64,000 bases of DNA from DATKZS01 sp035527835 [NCBI: bacterium]. Its GTDB lineage: Bacteria; RBG-13-61-14. Shown here in pieces: positions 55,638-63,949 of this stretch (positions within the stretch are counted from its first letter, which is position 1; every line of letters starts with the position of its first letter). The notes below the pieces were generated by a model. It was not told the origin of the DNA and made no database searches. It saw only the letters and a list, made by a program, of their open reading frames with translations. The position numbers and the translations under genes were made by a program. The stretch is taken from assembly GCA_035527835.1 (NCBI GenBank), contig DATKZS010000116.1, forward strand, positions 1-64,000, read 5' to 3'.

Positions 55638-57203
55638 TCACGGGATCAGCGGGAAGAACTCGGACAATACCGGGGGCATGAGCGCCGGCGTCCGGTTATA
55701 ATGGCCGTCCGCGAGGAAGCTGATCCTCTGGTTGAACACCGTGGGCGCGTAATCGCTGATCGGGGTGTACTGCAGGTCGGTCCAGGCCGAGTTGTGGAAC
55801 CGGTCATAAAATAGCCGGGAACCGTCCGCGCTGAAGCAGGGGAAGTTGGGGTTTCCGGCCGCGGTGTCCACCACCCTGGTTATGTCCGGCACGTCGGGCA
55901 GCGTGGTGTCGCCGCTCAGCTCCGCGAAATCGAAAATGGCCAGTCCGCTGAACACCGGGGGCCAGGAGACGTCGCCGTCCCACTGCCGGAGCTCGGTGTT
56001 GACGACCACGTGCCGCGAGTCCGGCCCCCACCCGAAGTCCCACGGCACGAGCCGGTAATACTTCCCGTCGGGCTTGAGCGCGCCCTTGTTGCCCCGGATG
56101 AAGACCACGGGAGAGCTGAGCGAGTCGCCGGTCGCCGGGTCCATATCCGAGTACACCCATTGCACCACGCCGTCGGAAGCCCGGTTGCCCCGCATGATCA
56201 TGTATTTTCCGTCCGGCGACCATCTGGGGATCAAGAGCTGGTCGCCTACAAAACCGTAGTTGTGTCCGTTGAACAGCATCTTCTGTGTTCCGGCCGCGAG
56301 ATCGTAGAGGCAGATGTCCGTAGTGGTGCCCGGCTGGCACTCGGGCTGGCAGTCGTAGGCCAGCAAGCGGCCGGAGGGGTTGAAGCTCACGTCGGAGGCG
56401 AACGACATGCCCCGCGACAAGCGCGTGAGGTTCGACCCGTCCGGATGGGCCGCGAACACCTGGAGCCGCGTGGCCACCGTGCTTCCGCACATGACCACGT
56501 CCGCGAAGCGCTCGAAGGCGATCCATTCGCGGCCCGGCGACCAGACCGGGCTCACGTTGTCGTAGATTGAGCCGCTGGTCACGGCCTGGGCGTCGGCGCC
56601 GTCGGGCCGGACCGTGAATATTTCCTTGGGCTTGCCCGCCCCGGGATTGGCGCGGTCGGACATGAAGGCGATGCGCTCGCCGATCATGAAGAAGTGGAAA
56701 TAGAGTTTATATCCGTCGGGGCCGGCCGGAGTGAGCTTTACGGTCATTGGCGACGGAGTCCCGGGAACCAGCGGCCCGGCCACGAAGATATTTTCTCCCC
56801 TCCCGTTGACCACGGTGGGTCCGGCGGCCAGCAACGTCCCGGCGCTGGTCCATAATTTGAACCATGCCATGTCCAGGGCGTCGCCGGCGGTGGCCTCGAT
56901 GTTAAAGGCGACCCGCGACCCGTCCGGGCTTACGGCCACGTTGGTGAGCCTGATGCGGTTGTTGACGAGATAGGCGTCCACCCCGGGATACCACCATGGC
57001 CGGCTGCTGTTGGACGGTGTTGCCTGTCCGAGGAATCCGCCGGCATCGGGGGTGACGGTGATGACAATGGGGACCGGGTCCGATGGGGGGGGCGGGAAAA
57101 ACGGCGACCCGCCATCCCCCGAGCCGTCGTCCAAGCAGGAACCCAACAATACCAGCAAGCAGGCAAGTAAAACCGTAGCTAAGCGCCCTGTTTTGCTTTT
57201 CAT
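55638..57203 (-). CDS. TolB-like beta-propeller lipoprotein
   Basis: 521 residues; lipobox VLLGSC places Cys23 as the lipidated residue. The body has WD40/TolB-type blades, for example IAFMSDRANPGAGKPKEIFT and NVSPVWSPGREWIAFERF. Such propellers bind proteins or peptides at the envelope. Start ATG is one base from the radical SAM stop, so translation is tightly linked. Its place inside a peptide-modifying cassette is unusual and could make it a carrier, substrate or receptor of the product. Confidence 0.85.
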   Translation of the reverse strand: MKSKTGRLATVLLACLLVLLGSCLDDGSGDGGSPFFPPPPSDPVPIVITVTPDAGGFLGQATPSNSSRPWWYPGVDAYLVNNRIRLTNVAVSPDGSRVAFNIEATAGDALDMAWFKLWTSAGTLLAAGPTVVNGRGENIFVAGPLVPGTPSPMTVKLTPAGPDGYKLYFHFFMIGERIAFMSDRANPGAGKPKEIFTVRPDGADAQAVTSGSIYDNVSPVWSPGREWIAFERFADVVMCGSTVATRLQVFAAHPDGSNLTRLSRGMSFASDVSFNPSGRLLAYDCQPECQPGTTTDICLYDLAAGTQKMLFNGHNYGFVGDQLLIPRWSPDGKYMIMRGNRASDGVVQWVYSDMDPATGDSLSSPVVFIRGNKGALKPDGKYYRLVPWDFGWGPDSRHVVVNTELRQWDGDVSWPPVFSGLAIFDFAELSGDTTLPDVPDITRVVDTAAGNPNFPCFSADGSRLFYDRFHNSAWTDLQYTPISDYAPTVFNQRISFLADGHYNRTPALMPPVLSEFFPLIP

Positions 57204-57204
57204 C

Positions 57205-58227
57205 TCAGGACCCCTTCTTCTTCCCGGACCTGCTCCAGGGGTTGTCGGGAAGGGCGTCGAGCCATTCCATCTTCTTGAAATAACGGGCGCAGGCCAGACA
57301 CTGGAAATGGTCGGTCTCTCCGAGGTCGCCCTTGCCGATGCGGCCCAGCCGTTTTTTCTGGAAGGCGCTGATCACGTTGATAAGTTTTTTCTGGGCGTCC
57401 CACAGGTCCATCTTATTGAGGTCGGCGACGACCTCCGGCTCCGGGTGCTTTACGCTCCGGGCCCGGAAGCCGGGGAGCATGCAGCAGACGCAGAGCCGGC
57501 CCTTCACGTCCACGTACAGGTCCATCATGGTGAGCGACGAGCAGGTATAGAGGCTCTGCTTGACGTAGGTGCCCGCGTTCATGGCGATGGGGGTCTTGAG
57601 CTCGCTGGCCATCCGGTACACCGCCGACTCGGCCCTCCGATAATCCGCGGGTTCCGGGATCAGGCCCGCGGCCACGTTGTCGGGCGTGGGCAGCGTGAGC
57701 GAGAACTCGATCCGCTTGAGTTCCAGGTGGGACAGGCTCAGCGCCGCCTGCTCCAGGGAGTCCAGGTTGTGCCGCCCGATGGTGTACTTGACCACCACCG
57801 GGATCCCCGCCCCCTTGAGCATGACGATGGCCTGCATGACCTTTTTGAACGAGCCCTCGCCCCGGATCAGGTCGTGCAGCTCCGCCTCGTACCCGTCCAG
57901 GCTCACCGCCACGTGCTCGATGCGGCACTTCACGTCCGGCCGCTTGAGCAGGCCAAGGCGCTTGGGAATCAGGTGGCCGTTGGTGACCAGGGAGAAGATG
58001 TAGTCATGCTCGGCGAGCAGGTCGAGGAGCCGGCCAAGGTGAGGGTAAAGCAGCGGCTCGCCGCCGGTGATGCCCGCGTTCTGGACCCCGTAGGCCTCCT
58101 TGGACTGGCGAAGGATGCGCTCCGCCAGCGCGATCGGAAAGTCCCGGTTCCGCTCCGAATCATCGCGCAGGCAGTGCCGGCAATGCAGATTGCAGCGGTT
58201 GGTGATCTCGAAGGTGACCCGGTTCAT
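57205..58227 (-). CDS. radical SAM protein with SPASM-like Cys-rich tail
   Basis: 340 residues. CNLHCRHC (C12, C16, C19) binds the SAM cluster and GGEP (55-58) the SAM amino group. The C-terminal part has C229, C246, C248, C249, C310 and C313, consistent with an auxiliary-cluster SPASM or twitch domain. Such proteins commonly modify ribosomal peptides. The ATG overlaps the kinase-like gene stop by four bases (ATGA). Product chemistry cannot be told from sequence. Confidence 0.9.
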   Translation of the reverse strand: MNRVTFEITNRCNLHCRHCLRDDSERNRDFPIALAERILRQSKEAYGVQNAGITGGEPLLYPHLGRLLDLLAEHDYIFSLVTNGHLIPKRLGLLKRPDVKCRIEHVAVSLDGYEAELHDLIRGEGSFKKVMQAIVMLKGAGIPVVVKYTIGRHNLDSLEQAALSLSHLELKRIEFSLTLPTPDNVAAGLIPEPADYRRAESAVYRMASELKTPIAMNAGTYVKQSLYTCSSLTMMDLYVDVKGRLCVCCMLPGFRARSVKHPEPEVVADLNKMDLWDAQKKLINVISAFQKKRLGRIGKGDLGETDHFQCLACARYFKKMEWLDALPDNPWSRSGKKKGS

Positions 58228-59273
58228 TGCCCCGCCTCCGCCCGGTCCAATGCCAGGTCCCGCGCCCGTTCCACCAGAGAGCGGGCGAGCGCCGGGTCTC
58301 CCTTGACCTCCGGCCCCGTGAACAGGCGGAAGCCCCGGCCGTGCCGCGCCATCCGCTTTAAAGCCTCCAGATGCGCGGCCGCGGTCGCCGGGTTGAACAT
58401 CACCGATAGACTTTGCGGCAATAGAATGTTTAATGCCTGGGACATGGACAGCGGTTCCATACCCGAGTCTCGATCCCGGATACAAGGAAACAATATTACA
58501 CGCGGATTCAAGAGCCCGTCAAGCCGCATCCCGGGAAAGCACCGGTCCGGAGGCAGGAGCTTCCGGCCGCGCCGCGCACCGAAATCGGGAAGGTCCCGGT
58601 ACTCCCGTAAACGCTCGTGGTCCTCGACCAGGTCGGAGGGCAGATGGAAATCCCGCGCGAACCCCAGAGCCTCAACGTCCCGATCCCCGCGAAGACGCAG
58701 GAAGATCGTGTCGTCGGACAGGAACTTGAAGCCCGACTGGATCAGCGCCAGCGTCAAACTGGTCTTGCCCGAACCCGCGTTCCCGCTGAGCACGTAGCCC
58801 GTCCCGTCCGGACCCGCGAGCGCCGAGGCGTGCAGATAGTACAGCCCGTGCCACCGGAGCGCCTCGAATAACGTGAGCGTGAAGAGCATGGCCACGAAGG
58901 AGTTGAGACCGTAGTCCTTGACCGTCGCCGGGCTCAGGTTGCCGCGCACCGCGCGGCCCCCCGGCTCCACCGTGAGCGTCGAGAAATAGTCCGTGAAATA
59001 CATCCGGCCCGAGAGGTAATAACACCGGATGGAATCGTAAAGCAGCACCCGCTTGGCGTGAAGCGGGACCGGATACATAACGTCGCCGGAAACGATCTCG
59101 ATGGCAATCCCGGCCCCGCCGCCGGGCAGGACCGGCGCCGCATAGACCTTGAGATGGTCCCGGATCCGCTCCCGCGCCTCCCCGTGATCGCAATTCAGGG
59201 CCACCGGGACCCCGTGGACCAAAAAAAACAGCCGGTCCTCGGCCTCCCGCGCTATCGCCGATCCCCTCGCCAT
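58224..59273 (-). CDS. HPr-kinase-like (HprK-related) protein
   Basis: 349 residues. N-terminal 140 residues are unassigned; the C-terminal half is an HPr kinase-type P-loop domain with YLHASAL, Walker A SGNAGSGKTS (163-172) and a Walker B-like FLSDDTIFL. No HPr/PTS gene is nearby and the kinase is not in a sugar operon. HprK relatives in peptide clusters phosphorylate lasso peptides or act with PqqD/B2 proteins. First gene of the cassette; ATG only seven bases after the predicted transcription start. Confidence 0.88.
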   Translation of the reverse strand: MARGSAIAREAEDRLFFLVHGVPVALNCDHGEARERIRDHLKVYAAPVLPGGGAGIAIEIVSGDVMYPVPLHAKRVLLYDSIRCYYLSGRMYFTDYFSTLTVEPGGRAVRGNLSPATVKDYGLNSFVAMLFTLTLFEALRWHGLYYLHASALAGPDGTGYVLSGNAGSGKTSLTLALIQSGFKFLSDDTIFLRLRGDRDVEALGFARDFHLPSDLVEDHERLREYRDLPDFGARRGRKLLPPDRCFPGMRLDGLLNPRVILFPCIRDRDSGMEPLSMSQALNILLPQSLSVMFNPATAAAHLEALKRMARHGRGFRLFTGPEVKGDPALARSLVERARDLALDRAEAGQ

Positions 59274-59286
59274 ACCCTTAATGCTG

Positions 59287-59315
59287 ATTCTAGTTAATGG
59301 GCAGGGAAATGTAAA
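59287..59315 (-). promoter_or_regulatory. sigma70-type promoter of the five-gene cassette
   Basis: Minus strand: TTTACA at 59315-59310 (5 of 6), spacer 17, TAGAAT at 59292-59287 (5 of 6). The predicted start of transcription is near 59280, leaving a leader of about seven bases before the ATG at 59273, so translation would be nearly leaderless. Confidence 0.7.
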
Positions 59316-59373
59316 GCGGGCGGGGAGAGCATTCTTGATTCATCTTGGCGGCCTTGGCGGCTGGGCGTTCCTC

Positions 59374-60126
59374 TTATGCCTCACGCGCCCTCGCCAGCTC
59401 CACGAGCCGGCCCGGAAAGTCCGAGATGATGCCGTCAACCTTCAGCTCGAGCAGCCGCTTGATCTCCTCCGGCTCGTTCACGCCCCACGGGATCACCTTG
59501 ATCCCGCGCTTTTGCTGCCGCCGCATGTATTCCCCGTCCACCTGCCCCGGCTGCGGGTGCTTCGAGTACGGCTTCAATAAAGGAGCGAACCACACCCGCC
59601 GAAGCTCCCGGATCCGGTCCGCGATGTAGTTCGAGCCCGTCCTCACCCCCGGCTCCAGAATCTTCACCCGCCGCAGCATCAACGGATTAAAACTCGAAAT
59701 GATCACCCGGTCCAGCAAACCCCGCTCCCGGACCAGCTTCAGCACCACCTCCTCGATCCCCTCGTTCAAAGGGTTCAGACCCTTGATCTCGATGTCCAGG
59801 ATCATCTGGCCGCCGAAGCGATCGAGGACCTCGGCCAGCACGGGGATGCGCTCGCCCGCGAACCGCGCGTGAAAGTGGCTGCCCGCGTCCAGCCGCGAGA
59901 GCTCCGCGAAGTTCATGGACTGGATGGCGCCGTGCCCGCCCGCGATCCGGTGCAGCGTCAGGTCATGCGCGCACACCGGGATGCGGTCGCGCGTGAGCAG
60001 AACGTCAATCTCGAAGCCGTGCGCGCCGCTCTCCCGGGCCTTCTCGAACGCCGGCCAGGTGTTCTCCGGCGCTTCCCCGGCCGCCCCGCGATGGCCGAGG
60101 AGCAAGGGACAAGGAAAATCGCTCAT
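59374..60126 (-). CDS. ugpQ: glycerophosphodiester phosphodiesterase
   Basis: 250 residues. GHRGAAGEAPENTWPAFE, then FEIDVLLTRDRIPVCAHD give the metal and catalytic residues (HRG, PENT, E-x-D, H) of the GDPD TIM barrel; IEIKG and WGVNEPEEI follow. Hydrolyses glycerophosphodiesters from phospholipids to glycerol-3-phosphate and an alcohol. No signal peptide, so cytoplasmic. Start overlaps the ridA stop by four bases. Confidence 0.92.
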   Translation of the reverse strand: MSDFPCPLLLGHRGAAGEAPENTWPAFEKARESGAHGFEIDVLLTRDRIPVCAHDLTLHRIAGGHGAIQSMNFAELSRLDAGSHFHARFAGERIPVLAEVLDRFGGQMILDIEIKGLNPLNEGIEEVVLKLVRERGLLDRVIISSFNPLMLRRVKILEPGVRTGSNYIADRIRELRRVWFAPLLKPYSKHPQPGQVDGEYMRRQQKRGIKVIPWGVNEPEEIKRLLELKVDGIISDFPGRLVELARAREA

Positions 60127-60605
60127 GGCGCCGGCTTGACCTCCGGACCGATCTCGGCGATGATCTCGATCCCCACGCTCGCCCGGCCCGGAAGCTCCGC
60201 CACCCCCACCGCCATCCGAGCGTGCCGGCCCGCGTCCCCGAAAATCTCCACCATTACCTCCGAGGCCCCGTTCACCACCTGCGGCTGGCCCGTGAAACCA
60301 GGGCTCGACGCCACGCTCCCCGTAAGCTTCACGATCCTTTTCACCCGGTCCAGGTCACCCACCGCGGCCTTCAGAACCGCCACCGCGTTCAGCGCCGCCA
60401 GCCGGGCCGCCTCCCGCGCCCGCTCCACCGAAACCTCCGAGTCAACCTTGCCCGCATAACGCATCTCGTCGCCAAAGCGCGGAAGCTGGCCCGAAACGAA
60501 CACCAGCGGCCCCGCCGTCACCGCCGCCACGTACGCCCCCATCGGCGCCGGCGCCGGTGGCAGCTCGATCCCCCGCGCCTTGATCCGGTCCTCAACCTCT
60601 CCCAT
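60123..60605 (-). CDS. RidA/YjgF-family enamine/imine deaminase
   Basis: 160 residues. GPLVFVSGQLPR and HARMAVGVAELPGRASVGIE are the RidA hallmarks, including the conserved Arg in ARMAVG. Family members hydrolyse reactive enamines made by PLP enzymes. The ATG has AAGGAGG six bases upstream. It is coupled to the GDPD gene. Confidence 0.9.
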   Translation of the reverse strand: MGEVEDRIKARGIELPPAPAPMGAYVAAVTAGPLVFVSGQLPRFGDEMRYAGKVDSEVSVERAREAARLAALNAVAVLKAAVGDLDRVKRIVKLTGSVASSPGFTGQPQVVNGASEVMVEIFGDAGRHARMAVGVAELPGRASVGIEIIAEIGPEVKPAP

Positions 60606-60772
60606 GGCTTGCCTCCTTATCCTTCTTCCGGCCGCCGCCGGCCCGCCTTGAATTATATCTTGACTTTGGCCCGCCGCCAAAAATTCACCGCCAAAAATAT
60701 TTCCCCGAAGGGGGACCAGATGATCCTTTCCTCATCCGGCGAGCCGACGCCCGGAGATCGTGAAAATTTTTC

Positions 60773-60856
60773 GAGACGGGATTAACAGGATTTACAGGAT
60801 GAAAAGAAACAAAAGGCGTATTCCGAAAATCCTGTAAATCCTGTTAATCCCGTCTC
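60773..60856. repeat. perfect 28-bp inverted repeat with 28-bp spacer
   Basis: Arms 60773-60800 and 60829-60856 are exact complements over all 28 bases (core GGGATTAACAGGATTTACAG). This and the element at 61014-61238 fill most of the gene-free stretch 60606-61621. Confidence 0.95.
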
Positions 60857-61013
60857 CGAATTCTCTGAAAAAAACTGAAGTTCTGACCCAGCAGTCACCT
60901 GCGGCTGCTCACATTCCCGCCATTTGCGGAGTTCCGAAAACTTGAAGCGAAAAGGACAGAAGGCTCCGTGCATTTTAAAGTGGATGATACTTGCAGCATG
61001 AACCGCTAAGAGT

Positions 61014-61238
61014 TTTACACGGATGGAACGGATTTGAACGGATTTCACGGATCGGACCAGGAGATCAGTGCGATCCGTATCCCATCCGTCGGCGTCAAGT
61101 TGAATCGCGCCCCTTCAAGTCATCGAGATCAGTGCTCTTTTCCCAGGCTTACGGATGGAAACTGATCTCACGGATTGGGAAGTTTCCCGCCATTCTCTGA
61201 TCCGTGACATCCGTCGCATCCGTGTTCATCCGTGTAAA
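61014..61238. repeat. large palindromic element of CACGGAT units
   Basis: The left end TTTACACGGATGGAACGGAT and the right end ATCCGTGTTCATCCGTGTAA face each other, with more CGGAT/ATCCG pairs inside and an unrelated loop. It has no open frame of coding character. Confidence 0.8.
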
Positions 61239-61433
61239 TTCTTAAACCCCGCCCGAGGATGATCCACTCTCGAGGGCACAGAACCGGACAGAAAAACAAA
61301 TCCAGCTTCGCGAGTTCGCCCCGCCGGTTACTGCCGAAATGATTTTTATTTCAATCAGGCCATCGGAGCGTATAAAATTTATTAGCGATAACAGCTACTT
61401 GCCTTGCAACCAATGTCTTTTAGATTTTTTTTC

Positions 61434-61462
61434 TTGAAGAATTTTTCAAAATATGGTATTTT
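61434..61462 (+). promoter_or_regulatory. candidate promoter upstream of the Com-like gene
   Basis: TTGAAG, spacer 17, TATTTT, each 4 of 6, within an AT-rich patch (about 61380-61470) that contrasts with the GC-rich surroundings. TTCTTGAAGAA at 61431-61441 is a perfect odd palindrome overlapping the -35. Confidence 0.35.
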
Positions 61463-61621
61463 GCAAAATTGAGAAAGGACAAAAGGGTAGGAGAGTTCCA
61501 ACACCAAGCACTTCAGGCCAGGCAGTCCCGAGATCAGCAACCGGTAAAACCTGTTCCAAAGCGCCGCGGCCTTTGGCAAGGCCCCGATATGCGATTATTC
61601 CGTGCCATGGGATGGACCGAT

Positions 61622-61795
61622 ATGAATGAGAAAAATCTGGGGGTTGATGAAAAGGGCCTGCGCGACGAGCGCTGCGAATGCGGCAATCTGCTGTGCAAGG
61701 TCTCGGCCGAGGCCATCGAAATCAAGTGCCGCCGCTGCAAAAGGATCCACGTCATCGCGCTGGAACGCCTCGGCCGCGCTCCCAGGCGCGATTAA
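61622..61795 (+). CDS. Mu Com-like zinc-ribbon protein
   Basis: 57 residues. RCECGNLLCK followed by IEIKCRRCKRIHVIALE matches the Com protein of phage Mu and its prophage relatives (paired Cys, then IEI-C-x-RC). In Mu, Com binds mom mRNA. No other phage gene is nearby, so this is an orphan. Start ATG at 61622 is chosen, with longer versions possible because a weak ribosome site precedes it. Confidence 0.72.
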   Translation: MNEKNLGVDEKGLRDERCECGNLLCKVSAEAIEIKCRRCKRIHVIALERLGRAPRRD

Positions 61796-61870
61796 TCCCC
61801 CGCCGTCCCCGTGCGCGGGAGGCAGCCTTCGGCCGGCGACTCTTGATGCTCGAGTGTGGCCGGGTCGCCC

Positions 61871-61896
61871 GTGGGAGCCGGCCTCCCACATTATTT
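61871..61896 (+). terminator. candidate terminator after the Com-like gene
   Basis: GTGGGAG and CTCCCAC form a 7-bp stem over a 5-base loop, then ATTATTTT. It is 75 bases past the stop. Confidence 0.4.
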
Positions 61897-61965
61897 TCCT
61901 TTCAGCATGCGCCGCCGCCAAGATTGACAAGGATGAGCAGCCGGCCCCGCGACTGTTGACAAAGG

Positions 61966-61992
61966 GGAGCGGGCGCCCCCGCCCGCTCCTTT
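61966..61992 (+). terminator. 10-bp perfect GC hairpin followed by TTT
   Basis: GGAGCGGGCG and its complement enclose CCCC. It sits just upstream of the -35 of the next promoter and would insulate the metallophosphoesterase gene from upstream transcription. Confidence 0.55.
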
Positions 61993-61998
61993 CCGGGA

Positions 61999-62030
61999 TT
62001 GACAATTCTTCCGCGATGTTCTTTTATAAT
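61999..62030 (+). promoter_or_regulatory. promoter with two consensus hexamers and a 20-base spacer
   Basis: TTGACA at 61999-62004 and TATAAT at 62025-62030 are both perfect, but the 20-base spacer is longer than the usual 17, so strength may depend on an activator. Confidence 0.5.
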
Positions 62031-62061
62031 ACCCAGCTTCCCTTCAGGTGGATCTGGCCGC

Positions 62062-63306
62062 ATGGTTTCCAAATTATTATTGAGCGCGTTCCTGGTCACG
62101 GCCGCGCCCTCGCTGAGCGAGGTGAATCCGGTGACGGTCACGGACACGGGCTTCGCCCTTACCTGGACCACCGCCTGGCCCGTGGCCGGCGCCGTGAGTT
62201 ACGGGACCGATCCGCGCTCGCTCGCCATGACCGCCTCCGCAACCGGTCCGCGCACCCGCTTCCACTATCTTTCCGTTACCGGCCTGGCTCCCGGCGTCAC
62301 GTATTATTACCGCATCCGGATGGGTGATGAGCAGTGGCCCCGGCCTTATCTCCCGCCGCGCTCCGTCACCACCCTTTGCCCGCCGCCCGGACGGGAGCTC
62401 TTCACCTTCGCCGTGATGAACGACCTCCACGCGGGCGAGGACATCGCCGGCGTCTTCTTCCTGCCCGTGCCCGGGATCCCGCCGCTCACCCCGGGCTTCA
62501 CCTGGAAAAATCCCGTGGACAATTACTGGTCGTTCACCCTGCGCTCCAGCATCAGCGCCATCAACCGCGCCCAGGCCGACCTGTGCGTGATCAACGGCGA
62601 CCTGACCTCGTGGTTCACCCCGGACGAATTCCGGATTGCCAAGTCCTACCTCGACCGCCTCGACATGCCCTATTACGTCACCCGCGGCAACCACGACCGG
62701 GTGGGAGATTATCCGGCGGACTATTTCCTCGAGACCTTCGGACTTGAGTCCTCATGGTACAGCGTTGACCACAAGGGCTTCCACTTCATTTTCCTCGACG
62801 ACAACCGCCTGGCCGACGGCTGGATGGAGGTCCCGGAACAAGAGTTGGGCTGGCTCGAAGCCGACCTGGCCGCGAGCCGCGATGCGCCCACCTTCATTTT
62901 CGAGCACCATACGGTGGGGGCTTTCTGGGCGGACGTGGACAAAAAAGCCCGCGCCCGCCTGCTCCGCATCTTCGCGAAGAACCCGCAGGTCGTCGGCGTG
63001 TTCAACGGCCACAGCCACCGGGCCAAGTTCACCACCGTGCCCGGGGTCACCGGCGGCCTGCCCTATATCGAGGTCCCCTCGGTCAAGGAGTACCCGGTGG
63101 GCTATGGCCTGGTCAGGGTTTACGAGGGCGGCTTCATGTATAATTTCTTCATGGCCGACTGCCCCGACTGCCTGGAATGGAACCACATCACCCGCGGCGA
63201 GGATCTGGGAATGGCGCCCCGTCTTCTGAATCGCAAGCTCACCGACCGGAACATGGTATACGTCTTCCCGGCCACGGCGACCCGAGGAGCAGATGATGAA
63301 AATTAA
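62062..63306 (+). CDS. secreted purple-acid-phosphatase-like metallophosphoesterase
   Basis: 414 residues. Signal peptide (KLLLSAFLVTAAPSLS), an N-terminal fibronectin-like domain (about 20-105; GVTYYYRIRMGDEQWPRPYL), then a calcineurin-type domain with all motifs: NDLHAGED, NGDLTS, RGNHDRVGD, EHHT and GHSHRA. ATG at 62062 has AGGTGG upstream. Likely releases phosphate from extracellular esters. The 3' end overlaps the next gene by 11 bp. Confidence 0.88.
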   Translation: MVSKLLLSAFLVTAAPSLSEVNPVTVTDTGFALTWTTAWPVAGAVSYGTDPRSLAMTASATGPRTRFHYLSVTGLAPGVTYYYRIRMGDEQWPRPYLPPRSVTTLCPPPGRELFTFAVMNDLHAGEDIAGVFFLPVPGIPPLTPGFTWKNPVDNYWSFTLRSSISAINRAQADLCVINGDLTSWFTPDEFRIAKSYLDRLDMPYYVTRGNHDRVGDYPADYFLETFGLESSWYSVDHKGFHFIFLDDNRLADGWMEVPEQELGWLEADLAASRDAPTFIFEHHTVGAFWADVDKKARARLLRIFAKNPQVVGVFNGHSHRAKFTTVPGVTGGLPYIEVPSVKEYPVGYGLVRVYEGGFMYNFFMADCPDCLEWNHITRGEDLGMAPRLLNRKLTDRNMVYVFPATATRGADDEN

Positions 63307-63934
63307 CCAGAAAAGGCAGCGGCCCGGCCCCAGAGCCGGCTTTGACCCCGGCGCCCCTGCCCCGAATGCCCCGGCCGGGCCCCCGCCCGGCGACTATTTC
63401 CCGCCACCCGCTGACCCGTACGGCCAATTTTACCAGCAAGGGCCCCTGGGCCAGGCCCCCGGCAAGGGACCCTCCACCGCAAAGATCATGATCTTCACCG
63501 GATGCGGATGCCTCACCTTGATCGGCGTCGCCGTGGCGGCCCTGTTCATCTGGGCCATGACCCTGCCCGACTACGGCGCCATCCACGGCGACAAGCTCAC
63601 CCCCGAGATCACCGAGTACCTCTACTCGCACGACCTGCTGGCCGCGGACGAGAACGTCATCTACTTTTACGACAACACCCTCTACCTCACCAACGAGGAC
63701 CTGTGCTTCTTCACCGACCGGAAGATCGTCTCTTACCTGGAAGGAGAACGAAACGACCAGGTCCCATGGGAGGACGTGGAGGACATCGAGAGCGGAGAGG
63801 CCTTCCTGGCCTTTACCATCACCGTCAAGGCCGAGGACCACCGCTTCCTCAAGTGCGAGATAAAGACCGATGACAACGAAGACCTCTTTTACAAGGCCCT
63901 GCTCGACACCTGGGAGGAGAAGAAAGCCGAGTAA
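63296..63934 (+). CDS. single-pass membrane protein with Pro-rich N-terminus, unknown function
   Basis: 212 residues. Pro/Gly-rich N-terminal 60 residues, a membrane helix at about 70-90 (CGCLTLIGVAVAALFIWA), then a C-terminal domain of short strands and helix (VIYFYDNTLYLTNEDLCFF) that looks like a PH-type module. ATG at 63296 has GAGGAG six bases upstream. It overlaps the phosphatase gene. I do not recognise a family. Confidence 0.8.
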   Translation: MKINQKRQRPGPRAGFDPGAPAPNAPAGPPPGDYFPPPADPYGQFYQQGPLGQAPGKGPSTAKIMIFTGCGCLTLIGVAVAALFIWAMTLPDYGAIHGDKLTPEITEYLYSHDLLAADENVIYFYDNTLYLTNEDLCFFTDRKIVSYLEGERNDQVPWEDVEDIESGEAFLAFTITVKAEDHRFLKCEIKTDDNEDLFYKALLDTWEEKKAE

Positions 63935-63949
63935 TTGTAAGAAAGGTGT

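Noticed and set aside
53761-59273. Canonical lasso peptide cluster
   Set aside because: No asparagine-synthetase-like C protein, no RRE/B1 protein and no precursor peptide are present; only the B2-like and kinase-like parts match.
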